From contig CAVRWT010000002.1 of NCBI GenBank assembly GCA_963724825.1, positions 1 through 64,000 of the forward strand: a DNA stretch of 64,000 nucleotides, in the 5' to 3' direction. Below the pieces are notes generated by a model. It was not told the origin of the DNA. It made no database searches and saw only the letters and a list, made by a program, of their open reading frames with translations. The stretch comes from JALYNX01 sp963724825. Its GTDB lineage: Bacteria; Actinomycetota; Acidimicrobiia; Spongiisociales; ZC4RG35. Both the position numbers and the translations under genes were made by a program. Below, in pieces: positions 7,507 through 15,678 of the stretch (position 1 is the stretch's first letter; the number at the start of each line of letters is the position of its first letter).

Positions 7507-8049
7507 TCAGGCTCCGCTGTCGGCGAGCTCTTCTTCCTCCATCTCCATCTCGGCTTCGATGCCGATGGCCATCCCCAGAGCGATCAGATCCTCAGCTGCG
7601 AGGCTGCGGTGGGCCAGGACCACTCCTCCGGCGTCGCGCACTGCATCACGGAGCGGTATCGCCCATAGGTGCTCGATGGCCAGGACGAGCGCAGAGCTGC
7701 CATCGGGAAGCCCCTCGATCAGGCTTGCACCGACCATCTCGGCAGCGGTCAGTGCGTCCACGTCGATCGATGCTCCGGCCTCGGCGCCCGCAACGGCACC
7801 ATCGACGCCCGCAACGCCCAGCCCGATCAGGGCCCCAACCACGGTCCGCAGCTCGGCCCGCTCCTCGTCGTCGAGGTCGGACACCGAAAGGACCGCGACG
7901 TCGTCGCCCTCGCGGGTCACGACCACGGCATCGATTACTCGAATCTGTCCGACACCACTGAGGCGTCCCAATTCCTCGGCGATACGACCCTCAAACATGT
8001 CGTTATCGGGAAAGCCGATAACAAAAGCCTGAATTGGTCCAATGCTCAT
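7507..8049 (-). CDS. DUF6325 family protein
   Basis: 180 aa. The sequence starts MSIGPIQAFVIGFPDN and continues with GRIAEELGRLSGVGQIRVID and VVTREGDDVAVLSVSDLDDEE, the two-beta-alpha pattern of DUF6325 proteins. An Ala/Gly-rich stretch and an acidic tail (EAEMEMEEEELADSGA) follow. The strong AGGAGGAACAGGAAA before the ATG at 8049 fixes the start, although the frame stays open far upstream. The family is common in Actinomycetota as a standalone cytosolic protein of unknown function. It is divergent from the nuclease-like gene at 8173. Confidence 0.75.
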   Translation of the reverse strand: MSIGPIQAFVIGFPDNDMFEGRIAEELGRLSGVGQIRVIDAVVVTREGDDVAVLSVSDLDDEERAELRTVVGALIGLGVAGVDGAVAGAEAGASIDVDALTAAEMVGASLIEGLPDGSSALVLAIEHLWAIPLRDAVRDAGGVVLAHRSLAAEDLIALGMAIGIEAEMEMEEEELADSGA

Positions 8050-8172
8050 TTTCCTGTTCCTCCTGTCGACGTGTGCCGCGGATTTCACGACGCCTTTCGT
8101 CCGTTTCCGCACCCTACACCGAACTGCATCACCCCAGGTCGGATCCGCCAGCACCGATCTACGATCGCCAGA

Positions 8173-9126
8173 ATGGATGAATCTCTTTCCCAGGAGATAC
8201 TCGAGGCCGCGCACTGCTGGGAAGCGGCCGATCGGGTCCCGGGACCGCCGGCGATGACCGAGTTCCGCCGCGGCCTCCGCTACCACCAGGCGATGTGGCG
8301 GGAGGCCAAGGGTCACCCCATCGGCACCCACCCGATCCGGCCCCGACCTGGTGTGTCGTTGCGACTCGTCGGGAGCAATCTCCCGCTGGAATACGCCAAG
8401 GAGACCGGGGCCAATTTCCTCAACGGCGCAGCCCTCGAGGCGGCGAAAGCCCGAACCTCATTCATCGAACGCGAGCAGAGCTTCGACCATCAGGGGCTCT
8501 GGGCCGACCTTCTCTCGTCCACGGCCATGACCTTCAACCTGTTCGGCGATCTGGCAGCGGACACCGGGCTGGCCGACCGTGCGGTCCACACCTGGTGGCC
8601 GGACACACCAGGCACGGTCTCCGACGTCCGCTTTGCCCACTCACCGGGTCGTCTCGACCCTGCCTACCTGGGGAACCTGAGCGACTTCGACGTCGCCTTC
8701 ATCCTCGATCTGGACGACGGGACCAACGGGATCATCGGCCTCAACGTCAACTACCACCAGGTGACCCAGCGCCACGAGCCGAAGCCGCAGCGCCTCCCCC
8801 GATACCTCGAGATCGCCGAAAGGGCGAAGATCTTCAGCCCCGACGCCCTCACGGGTTTCAACCGATCCGATCTCCTCGTGATGTGGCTCAGACATCTGCT
8901 GGTGTTGTCGATGGTCCAGCATCCGAGCCGGGCCTGGACCTGGGGCCGGATGGTGGTGGTCCACCCTGCCGGCAACCTGAACTACGTCGATGCCTGTGAC
9001 CGGTACCGGAGCCTCCTTGTCGATGACACGACGTTCGCCTCTCAGACGATCGAAGAGCTTCTCGATTCCAAAGCCCTCCCCCGGCAGACAATCGCTGCCT
9101 TGCGCGAGCGTTACATCATGAGTTGA
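8173..9126 (+). CDS. PGN_0703-type putative restriction endonuclease-like protein, altered active site
   Basis: 317 aa. Segments GANFLNGAALEAAK, LLSSTAMTFNLFGDLAAD, HSPGRLDPAYLGNLSDFDVAF and GTNGIIGLNVNYHQ match the order of the PGN_0703 family of putative PD-(D/E)XK nucleases. The strand that normally carries the E-x-K pair reads N-V-N in GLNVNYH, with Asn at both catalytic positions, so cleavage is doubtful. The aspartate in SDFDVAF is kept. ATG 8173 is chosen because homology begins shortly after it. It overlaps the 3' end of convergent nhaA by 11 bases. No methylase is nearby. Confidence 0.6.
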   Translation: MDESLSQEILEAAHCWEAADRVPGPPAMTEFRRGLRYHQAMWREAKGHPIGTHPIRPRPGVSLRLVGSNLPLEYAKETGANFLNGAALEAAKARTSFIEREQSFDHQGLWADLLSSTAMTFNLFGDLAADTGLADRAVHTWWPDTPGTVSDVRFAHSPGRLDPAYLGNLSDFDVAFILDLDDGTNGIIGLNVNYHQVTQRHEPKPQRLPRYLEIAERAKIFSPDALTGFNRSDLLVMWLRHLLVLSMVQHPSRAWTWGRMVVVHPAGNLNYVDACDRYRSLLVDDTTFASQTIEELLDSKALPRQTIAALRERYIMS

Positions 9127-10408
9127 CCGGCAACGCGGTCGACGCCGCTAGGGGCGAAGACCAGCGTCTCAAGACCAAGAACCCAACCACGCCCGCCACG
9201 ATCGAAGCCATCAGAATCCCGATCTTGGCGTACTCATTGAATGGCGGAAGCAACGCCAGTTCGGAGATGAAGATCGAGACCGTGAAGCCCATGCCTGCGA
9301 CCAGGCCGGCGCCGGCGATCGCGGTCCAGTCGACACCTTCGGGGAGGCTGCCCGCACCCAGTCGGATCGCAATCCATGAAGCGAGGAGGATGCCAAGCGG
9401 CTTCCCGATCACGAGGCCGAGGAAGATGCCCCAGGCGACGGGGGAGCCGACCGCTCCAGCCACCGCTTCGACTGACAGGGGAATTCCGGCATTGGCGAGC
9501 GCAAAGAGTGGAACGATCAGAAATCCCGTCCAAGGGTGGATTCGATGTTCGAGCCACTCCACGACCGATACCGAGGAGCGCGCCAGTCGCTGGGTCGCGA
9601 GGACATCCTCCACTGATCCGATTGTCGACAACTCGGTCTGATCGATCAGATCAGACGTCAGTCGGGGCTTGGCAGGTGCCAGCAGACCCATGACCACACC
9701 GGCGAGAGTGGGGTGAATTCCCGCCCGATAGAGGGCAAGCCAGAGGCCGACTCCGAGCACCACATACACGGCCAGCGCATCCACGTTGCGCCGGAGGACG
9801 AGGGTGAGACCGATGACCACGATCCCGGCCAACAGCCAAACCCAGTCGATCCCCCCGGAGTACACGAGCCCGATGACGAGGATCGCCCCGATGTCGTCGA
9901 CGATCGCCAATGCGAGAAGAAACAGCTTCAGAGAAGGTCGGAGTCTGCTTCCGACCAGCGTCACCACTCCAACTGCGAGCGCGATGTCCGTTGCCATAGG
10001 AATCCCCCAGCCGCGTATCTCGGGGTGAGACGGATTGAGTGCAATGAAGAGCAGGGCCGGGACGACCATCCCACCCACCGCGGCGAACACGGGCAGCGCC
10101 CGACGCCTCGGGTCCCTCAGCTCGCCTTCGACAAGCTCCCGCTTGATCTCCAATCCGACGATCAGAAAGAAGATGGCCATCAGCGCGTCGTTGACCCAAT
10201 GTCGGAGATCCATTGACAGCGCCCGAGAACCGAGTCGGACCTCGAACGTCGTCGTCCACAGCTGCTCGTAACTGGACTGCCATGGCGAGTTGGCCCAAAC
10301 GATGGCGATGAGGGCTGCCACCACGAGGGCGATGCCCCCGGCCGACTCCGTGGCAAGGAAGTCGCGGAGTGGCTGGATCAGCTTGCGATTGGTGCCTTCG
10401 CGATTCAT
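9116..10408 (-). CDS. nhaA: Na+/H+ antiporter NhaA
   Basis: 430 aa with the NhaA plan: an N-terminal amphipathic helix, then about twelve membrane helices. Family hallmarks include DLRHWVNDALMAIFFLIVGLEIKRE, GWGIPMATDIALAVGVV and LALAIVDDIGAILVI; the DD pair in AIVDDIG and the unwound helix segment ATDIA form the ion site. The protein exchanges cytoplasmic Na+ for periplasmic H+ in pH and salt homeostasis. It is monocistronic by spacing and convergent with the nuclease-like gene. Confidence 0.95.
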   Translation of the reverse strand: MNREGTNRKLIQPLRDFLATESAGGIALVVAALIAIVWANSPWQSSYEQLWTTTFEVRLGSRALSMDLRHWVNDALMAIFFLIVGLEIKRELVEGELRDPRRRALPVFAAVGGMVVPALLFIALNPSHPEIRGWGIPMATDIALAVGVVTLVGSRLRPSLKLFLLALAIVDDIGAILVIGLVYSGGIDWVWLLAGIVVIGLTLVLRRNVDALAVYVVLGVGLWLALYRAGIHPTLAGVVMGLLAPAKPRLTSDLIDQTELSTIGSVEDVLATQRLARSSVSVVEWLEHRIHPWTGFLIVPLFALANAGIPLSVEAVAGAVGSPVAWGIFLGLVIGKPLGILLASWIAIRLGAGSLPEGVDWTAIAGAGLVAGMGFTVSIFISELALLPPFNEYAKIGILMASIVAGVVGFLVLRRWSSPLAASTALPVNS

Positions 10409-10498
10409 CGAACCCCGCCGACCAGACTTCCCGGCACACCACTCGTCAATGGAAGACCCTAGTCGGAGTCCCCTTCGTCCTCCGTGGGTTCACCGGCT

Positions 10499-10553
10499 GA
10501 CAGCCCCCCGAGTCACGACAAGTCGGACGCCGATACCGGGCTCAGGTCATCGC
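10499..10553. repeat. fragment duplicated from the GNAT gene (copy of 12002-12057)
   Basis: GACAGCCCCCCGAGTC and a 21-base match ending CAGGTCATCG occur here and again inside the GNAT coding region at 12002-12057. They are in the same order and strand, separated by 16-18 diverged bases. The GNAT copy is in frame with the acetyltransferase, so it is the parent. This copy overlaps the stop codon of the membrane gene at 10542-11774. Confidence 0.65.
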
Positions 10554-11774
10554 CGCGTCCCGGCGATCGCGTACCCAAACCCCGATCGACGCCGGTTGCA
10601 TCGTCTCGTTGACCACCCCGATCCAGCCGTCGACCACCTCGTCGGCGTCGATCTGGTCCCGGAGGGTGTCGGCGAATCCGTCGACGACCCGGCGTGTGTC
10701 GTAACGCGTGCGGTTGAACCGGCGGTCGACCAGGTCCTGGACGCGCTTCCGGAGCGGGTTGAAGAGAGCGAACACAGCGAGCGTGGAGCCGGCTATGGCG
10801 AGGTCGTTGCTCGAGTGCAGGAACGAGGTGAGCAGGCTTACTACCCCGAAGAAGACGGCGGACAGGACCGCGACCACCAGGGCATATGACACGGTGCGGG
10901 AGACGATGCGGTCGATTTCGTAGAGCCGGTAGCGCAGGACCGCGACCGCGATCGAGATCGGAAGCACACCGAAGGCAATGTTGAACGCCAAATCGGCCAG
11001 GTCGGGCGAGGCGATGGACCCCTGCAACACCATGCCGGCCGCGAAGACTCCCGTTGCGTAGAAGAGCCATTTGATCTGATGGCGTTGCCCGGCGTCGCTC
11101 CTCCGGTATCGGAGCACCAGGGCCGTGACCGAGCTCATCGTCAGGAACAGCCCGGCAGGGTCCCAGACCTGGTGGAGACGCTGATCGAACGACTCGGGAA
11201 TGAAGCCGATCGGGTTGGCCACCGACCAGAGCACCGGTCCGGTCTCGTCGGCCAGCGCAAAGGTCTCGTAGAAGGCAGTGGGGACCAGGATCAGGAGCAC
11301 CAGGGTCATTTCGAGCCATACCGCCCAGCGCCACCTGCGCGAGAGAAGGGTGCCATCGGGAAAGGTGAGCAGCAGGTGGAGCACAGGGAAGAGGAACAAC
11401 ACCCATGACCAGCTGGTGAACCAGAGCGCCAGCCACAGCCAGGGATCGACTGAGGTCGGAGCGGGATCCAGTGCCACCAGCCAGGTTGTGGCGGACTCGG
11501 TGATGGGAAAGGCAATCCCCGGGATGATCAGCAGCCAGCCGATGACATTGTCCGGTTGCCGGGAGACGATCAGCGCTCCCGCGACCACGAATCCGGCGGC
11601 AGAAACCGATGCGATCAGATTGACGAGGACTGCCAAGGTGGTGTCGCCGATGACTCCGTAGTGGGCCTGGAGCCAGGTCGCGTAGACGATGGCGACCACG
11701 GCCAAGGCGGCCACCACCCACACCGTGGCGAACGTGCGCCCGGTGCCGGCTCGGGCATTCCTGGCAGTGTTCAT
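10542..11774 (-). CDS. multi-helix membrane sensor-like protein without kinase domain
   Basis: 410 aa. About eight to ten membrane helices fill residues 10-345, including DNVIGWLLIIPGIAFP and the RLYEIDRIVSRTVSYALVVAVL element that precedes the catalytic region in many actinobacterial sensor kinases. This is followed by NPLRKRVQDLVDRRFNRTRYDTRRVVDGFADTL. No histidine kinase or ATPase domain follows; the chain ends at ASIGVWVRDRRD. It looks like a free-standing sensory module. The stop lies within a duplicated GNAT fragment, so the tail may be altered. It is divergent from the GNAT gene. Confidence 0.65.
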   Translation of the reverse strand: MNTARNARAGTGRTFATVWVVAALAVVAIVYATWLQAHYGVIGDTTLAVLVNLIASVSAAGFVVAGALIVSRQPDNVIGWLLIIPGIAFPITESATTWLVALDPAPTSVDPWLWLALWFTSWSWVLFLFPVLHLLLTFPDGTLLSRRWRWAVWLEMTLVLLILVPTAFYETFALADETGPVLWSVANPIGFIPESFDQRLHQVWDPAGLFLTMSSVTALVLRYRRSDAGQRHQIKWLFYATGVFAAGMVLQGSIASPDLADLAFNIAFGVLPISIAVAVLRYRLYEIDRIVSRTVSYALVVAVLSAVFFGVVSLLTSFLHSSNDLAIAGSTLAVFALFNPLRKRVQDLVDRRFNRTRYDTRRVVDGFADTLRDQIDADEVVDGWIGVVNETMQPASIGVWVRDRRDAAMT

Positions 11775-11878
11775 TTCCGGCCCATTTCTATTGCGACTCC
11801 GTCCCGAAAGCGTTACGAACGCGATGGGGGAGCCGTATGGCCCTGGGGGGCGGGCCGGTCTGGCAGAGTCGAACGTCG

Positions 11879-12383
11879 ATGAGGCCGCCTTCAACCACCG
11901 AGCTGCGCACCAGTCGACTCCTCCTGACACCGCTCGAGGTCGAAGATGCAGCCGAGATGGTCACCGTCCTCGCCGACCCTGAGCTTTACGGATTCACCGG
12001 GGACAGCCCCCCGAGTCTCGAAACGTTGAAGCATCGATACCGGGCTCAGGTCATCGGGTCGCCACGCAAAGATGAGACGTGGCACAACTGGATCCTCAGG
12101 CTCGGCGGCCCAGAGACGGCCATCGGGTTCGTCCAGGCCACGGTGATCGGCGATTCCGCCGAACTGGCATGGGTGGTCGGTCTCGCCTGGCAGGGTCAGG
12201 GCTACGCCACCGAGGGCGCCCAAGCAATGCGCGACTGGCTCGCCGCCGTGGGCACGACCCAATTCACGGCCCACATCCACCCCGACCATCTGGCGTCGGG
12301 GCGGGTCGCCACCGGCCATCGGTCTGCGTCGCACCAACGAGATGGACAGCGACGGTGAGGTGATCTGGGTCGCCACGGTCTGA
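11879..12383 (+). CDS. GNAT family N-acetyltransferase, frameshifted near the end
   Basis: The N-terminus (TTELRTSRLLLTPLEVEDAAEM) and motif A region (LAWVVGLAWQGQGYATEGA) are standard for RimJ-type GNAT enzymes, which use acetyl-CoA. The frame then runs HIHPDHLASGRVAT and breaks. Dropping one G at 12314/12315 gives AIGLRRTNEMDSDGEVIWV and a stop at 12383, the expected C-terminal strand, so a single-base insertion is near certain. ATG 11879 is preferred over 11837. The substrate is unknown. A fragment of this gene (12002-12057) is duplicated at 10499. Confidence 0.75.
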
Positions 12384-12386
12384 GGG

Positions 12387-13160
12387 CTAGTTGTCGAGGG
12401 TCCGAACCTCGTCGCGGACAACGGTGCCACCAATTGACGAATTCGCCTCATCCCACCTGAGCCGGATCGTCGAGGGATGGCCGATCTCGTCGCCCTGATG
12501 AATGACAATGCTTCCTTCGGGTTGCCCGATAGACCGGAAGTAGGAGGCAAGTGCGAAAGCGGCGCTCCCGGTGGCGGGATCCTCGGGGACACCGGCTTCG
12601 TCGGCAAAGAAGCGCACCTTGGCCACCCGGCCCGGGTCCTCCCAAGCCCAGACATAGACGTCCCCAAGGGACGAAGGAGGAGGGACCAACTCGGCGATCT
12701 GTCTCGGAGTGGAGAACTGAACCACCATGTAGGGGATCGGCATCAGGACCGACACCGCCACCTCACCACCCAGGGGTGGGGATTCGATGGTCTCCACCGG
12801 TTGATCGCCGGGGCCCTCGATCCAGGTCTGTAAGCCTTCGAAGGTCACACTGACCTCGCCTACCTGGCATCGGATCCGGTCAACCGGGTCGGGAAGCGTC
12901 TCGGCCAAATGCCAGGCCAAGCCGACCAAGGGATGGCCGGCAAATGGCATTTCGGTGGCAGGGGTGAAGATTCTGGCTGTGGGTACCTCGCCGGCGAGGT
13001 CACAGAAAATGGTCTCCGAGAACCCGAGCTCGGTGGCAATCGCCTGCATCGCCTCGGAGGTCAACCCCGCCAGGTCCGTGACCACGCCCAGGTGGTTGCC
13101 ACCTGAATCCTCCCTGGTGAACACACGCAGGATCTGGCATTGCCGGGCCATGAGGGGCAA
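12387..13160 (-). CDS. PhzF family isomerase/epimerase
   Basis: 257 aa with the two-lobed PhzF/diaminopimelate-epimerase fold signatures: NHLGVV near 23, LGFSETIFC carrying the presumed catalytic Glu near 49, the strong FTPATEMPFAGHPLVG block, and EDPATGSAAFALASYF in the second lobe. PhzF enzymes isomerise small acids in secondary or amino-acid-derived metabolism; the substrate here is not evident. It starts at 13160 (ATG 13151 also fits) and is convergent with the GNAT gene, ending four bases after that gene's restored stop. Confidence 0.88.
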   Translation of the reverse strand: MPLMARQCQILRVFTREDSGGNHLGVVTDLAGLTSEAMQAIATELGFSETIFCDLAGEVPTARIFTPATEMPFAGHPLVGLAWHLAETLPDPVDRIRCQVGEVSVTFEGLQTWIEGPGDQPVETIESPPLGGEVAVSVLMPIPYMVVQFSTPRQIAELVPPPSSLGDVYVWAWEDPGRVAKVRFFADEAGVPEDPATGSAAFALASYFRSIGQPEGSIVIHQGDEIGHPSTIRLRWDEANSSIGGTVVRDEVRTLDN

Positions 13161-13262
13161 GCTAGACGATCCACATGAGGCTTCAACCTGACCGCCACGA
13201 CTCCAGCCGACACCAGGGATTGCTAGCCCCTGAATTGCTGTGGTTCATATGGGGATGACCGC

Positions 13263-13277
13263 GGGTAGGTTCTACCC
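13263..13277 (+). promoter_or_regulatory. perfect hairpin just before the WS/DGAT start
   Basis: GGGTAG-GTT-CTACCC forms a 6-bp stem with a 3-nt loop, ending four bases before the ATG at 13281. No ordinary Shine-Dalgarno sequence is present outside it; the purine run GGGTAGG that could serve is inside the stem. It could limit initiation of the acyltransferase, but a hairpin this short may be chance. Confidence 0.4.
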
Positions 13278-13280
13278 CTG

Positions 13281-14705
13281 ATGAATGATTTCCACTACGA
13301 GGTGCTGACCTACCTCGACGCCTCCTTCCTGGCTCTGGAAACCCGGACCAGTCACATGCACGTCGCCGGTGTCGCCCTGTTCAATTCGGCTCCGCTAAAG
13401 GGCCCGGAGGGTGGGATCGATTTCGATCGGATCAAGGCGCACATCCTCTCCAAGCTGCAGTACATCCCCCGCTATCGACAGCGACTCGACTGGGTCCCCT
13501 ACAACCGGCATCCGGTCTGGATCGATGACGACCAGTTCGACTTCGAATACCACGTCCGCCACACCTCACTGCCCAGGCCCGGCTCGGATGCTCAGCTCAA
13601 GGCGTTGGCCGGACGGATCGTCTCCACACCGCTGGACCGGAACAAGCCGCTGTGGGAGCTGTGGGTGGTGGAAGGGGTGGACGAGGACCGCTTCGCCATC
13701 ATCGCCAAGATCCATCACTGCATGATCGATGGCCTCTCCGGGGTCGATCTCACCACGATCCTCCTCAACGTGGTCCCGACCTCCGATATCGAGGAGGCCC
13801 CGCAGTGGACCCCCCGTCCCGCCCCAACCCCGAGCCAGCTCGCCGTCGCCGAGCTGGCCCACGCAACGCGGCGCCTCATCGACCGTCTGACCAACCTCTC
13901 CGAAACCGTGCGCGACGGAAAGGACCTCGCCGACCGGACGATGGACAAGTCGGCCGCAGCGCTCTCCTCACTTCGCTCCGGTTGGCTCACCACCTCAGAC
14001 CGGACTCCGCTCAATCCCGACATCGGGCCCAATCGCCGCTTCGACTGGACCGACCTTCCTCTGGCCGATCTGAAGCAGGTCAAGAACAAACTGGGCGGAT
14101 CGCTAAATGACGTGGTTCTCACCATCGCCGCCGGGGCGATCCGCAAGTTCCTGATCGAGGAGCGCGGATACGACGTCTCCGAGACCGCCTTCCGGGTGAT
14201 GAACCCGGTCTCGACGAGGCGGGCCGACCAGAAGGGCGCACTGGGCAATCAGGTGGCGATGTGGCTCGTAGATCTCCCCATCGAGGAGCCGGACCCGTTG
14301 GTCCGTCATCAGTTGATCAAAGAGCGCACCCTGAACCTGAAGAAGAGCAATCAGGCGCTGGGCGCGGCGACCCTGGTGGAGATCAGCTCGGGAACCCCGA
14401 TCACCCTGCTTTCCCTGGCGAATCGGGTGGTTGGCTCCAGAATGCGACCCTTCAACATGACGGTCACCAACATCCCCGGGCCCCAATTCCCCATGTACCT
14501 CCTCGAAGCCGAGATGCTGGCCAACTACCCGATGGTGCCCCTCTGGGCCCAGCACGGATTGGGGATCGCCCTGTTCTCCTACAACGGGCGGCTGCTCTGG
14601 GGGATCCATGCCGACTACGACACCTTCCCTGACTCCGACGTCTTCCTGAAGGCCATCCACGCCTCCTACGCCGAGCTGCGCGACCTGGAAGTGCCCGCGG
14701 CGTGA
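13281..14705 (+). CDS. wax ester synthase/diacylglycerol acyltransferase (WS/DGAT)
   Basis: 474 aa, standard WS/DGAT length. The condensing motif HHxxxDG is present as HHCMIDG near residue 155, preceded by PLDRNKPLWELWVVEG. The C-terminal half has GGSLNDVVLTIAAGAIRKFL and the family segment FNMTVTNIPGPQFPMYL. The enzyme joins acyl-CoA to fatty alcohol or diacylglycerol to make storage lipid at the membrane. It has a hairpin at the start codon (13263-13277) and is followed 34 bases later by an EamA transporter on the same strand. Confidence 0.92.
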   Translation: MNDFHYEVLTYLDASFLALETRTSHMHVAGVALFNSAPLKGPEGGIDFDRIKAHILSKLQYIPRYRQRLDWVPYNRHPVWIDDDQFDFEYHVRHTSLPRPGSDAQLKALAGRIVSTPLDRNKPLWELWVVEGVDEDRFAIIAKIHHCMIDGLSGVDLTTILLNVVPTSDIEEAPQWTPRPAPTPSQLAVAELAHATRRLIDRLTNLSETVRDGKDLADRTMDKSAAALSSLRSGWLTTSDRTPLNPDIGPNRRFDWTDLPLADLKQVKNKLGGSLNDVVLTIAAGAIRKFLIEERGYDVSETAFRVMNPVSTRRADQKGALGNQVAMWLVDLPIEEPDPLVRHQLIKERTLNLKKSNQALGAATLVEISSGTPITLLSLANRVVGSRMRPFNMTVTNIPGPQFPMYLLEAEMLANYPMVPLWAQHGLGIALFSYNGRLLWGIHADYDTFPDSDVFLKAIHASYAELRDLEVPAA

Positions 14706-14739
14706 ATTTCCCTGAACTGGCCGACGGCCCGGCCGTCGC

Positions 14740-15627
14740 GTGACCCTGCTCGCAGCGCTGGCCGGCGCCCTGGCCATCTCATTCTCGGGGATCTTCTTCG
14801 AGCTTTCCGGGGTCGATCCGGTGACCGGAGCCTTCTTCCGGCTGGCCTACGCCCTCCCGGTGCTGTTCGTGATCTGGTTTGTGTTCCGGGACCGCGACCA
14901 CCGGACACTCCAGAAGCGCCTGCTCGCCTTTGGCTCCGGATTCCTGATGGGGGTCGACATGATCGCCTGGCACACCGCCATCGGTTACATCGGGGCCGGG
15001 TTGAGCACGCTCATCGCCAACTCACAGGTAGTCATCGTGGCCATCGCCGCCTGGCTCATCTTCGGCGAGAAACCCAGCCGTCGCATACTGATTGCCATCC
15101 CCGTCGTGTTGGTAGGCGTTGCCCTCGTAAGCGGATTGGGGCAAGCCAACGCCTTCGGATCCAACCCGCTGCTGGGGACCTTGCTCGCGCTGGTCTCGGC
15201 GGTCTTCTACGCCGCCTTCATCCTGGTGTTTCGCAACGCGAACGACATCCAGGCTCCACCGGCCGGCCCGCTGATGGAGGCAACCGCCGGGGGTCTGGTC
15301 ACCGTGCTCCTGCTCAGTCCTTTCACCGGGGGGATCGACTTCGTGCCCAGCTGGCCTGCCCACGCATGGTTGATCGCTCTCGCACTCGGCGCACAGGTGG
15401 GCGGCTGGCTGCTCATCGGTTACGCCCTCCCCCGTCTCCCCGCGGTGGAGACGGCAACCATCATCCTGGTCCAGCCGGTGTTGACGATGATCTGGGCGGC
15501 GATGATCTTCGAGGAGAGGCCGTCGACGATTCAGCTGATTGGCGCCGCCATGGTCCTCGCCGGGGTCGGCTTCGTGGCAGTCGCCCGCGCCCGGAGTGTC
15601 CCCGAGCCGGTTCCCACCACGGTTTGA
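14740..15627 (+). CDS. EamA/DMT family transporter
   Basis: 295 aa with ten predicted membrane helices in two EamA repeats: one around FFRLAYALPVLFVIWFVF and MIAWHTAIGYIGAGLSTLIA, the second ending AATIIL-type VETATIILVQPVLTMIWA and EERPSTIQLIGAAMVLAGVG. The start is GTG 14740. Members export metabolites, often amino acids; the substrate cannot be read from sequence. It follows WS/DGAT closely and may share its transcript. Confidence 0.88.
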   Translation: MTLLAALAGALAISFSGIFFELSGVDPVTGAFFRLAYALPVLFVIWFVFRDRDHRTLQKRLLAFGSGFLMGVDMIAWHTAIGYIGAGLSTLIANSQVVIVAIAAWLIFGEKPSRRILIAIPVVLVGVALVSGLGQANAFGSNPLLGTLLALVSAVFYAAFILVFRNANDIQAPPAGPLMEATAGGLVTVLLLSPFTGGIDFVPSWPAHAWLIALALGAQVGGWLLIGYALPRLPAVETATIILVQPVLTMIWAAMIFEERPSTIQLIGAAMVLAGVGFVAVARARSVPEPVPTTV

Positions 15628-15678
15628 CGCCATTCTTTATGCAGATCGCGCCATATCCGTGACGCCCTGCATTAGGAA

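Noticed and set aside
8173..9126. Restriction-modification system
   Set aside because: No methyltransferase nearby and the nuclease active-site residues look replaced.
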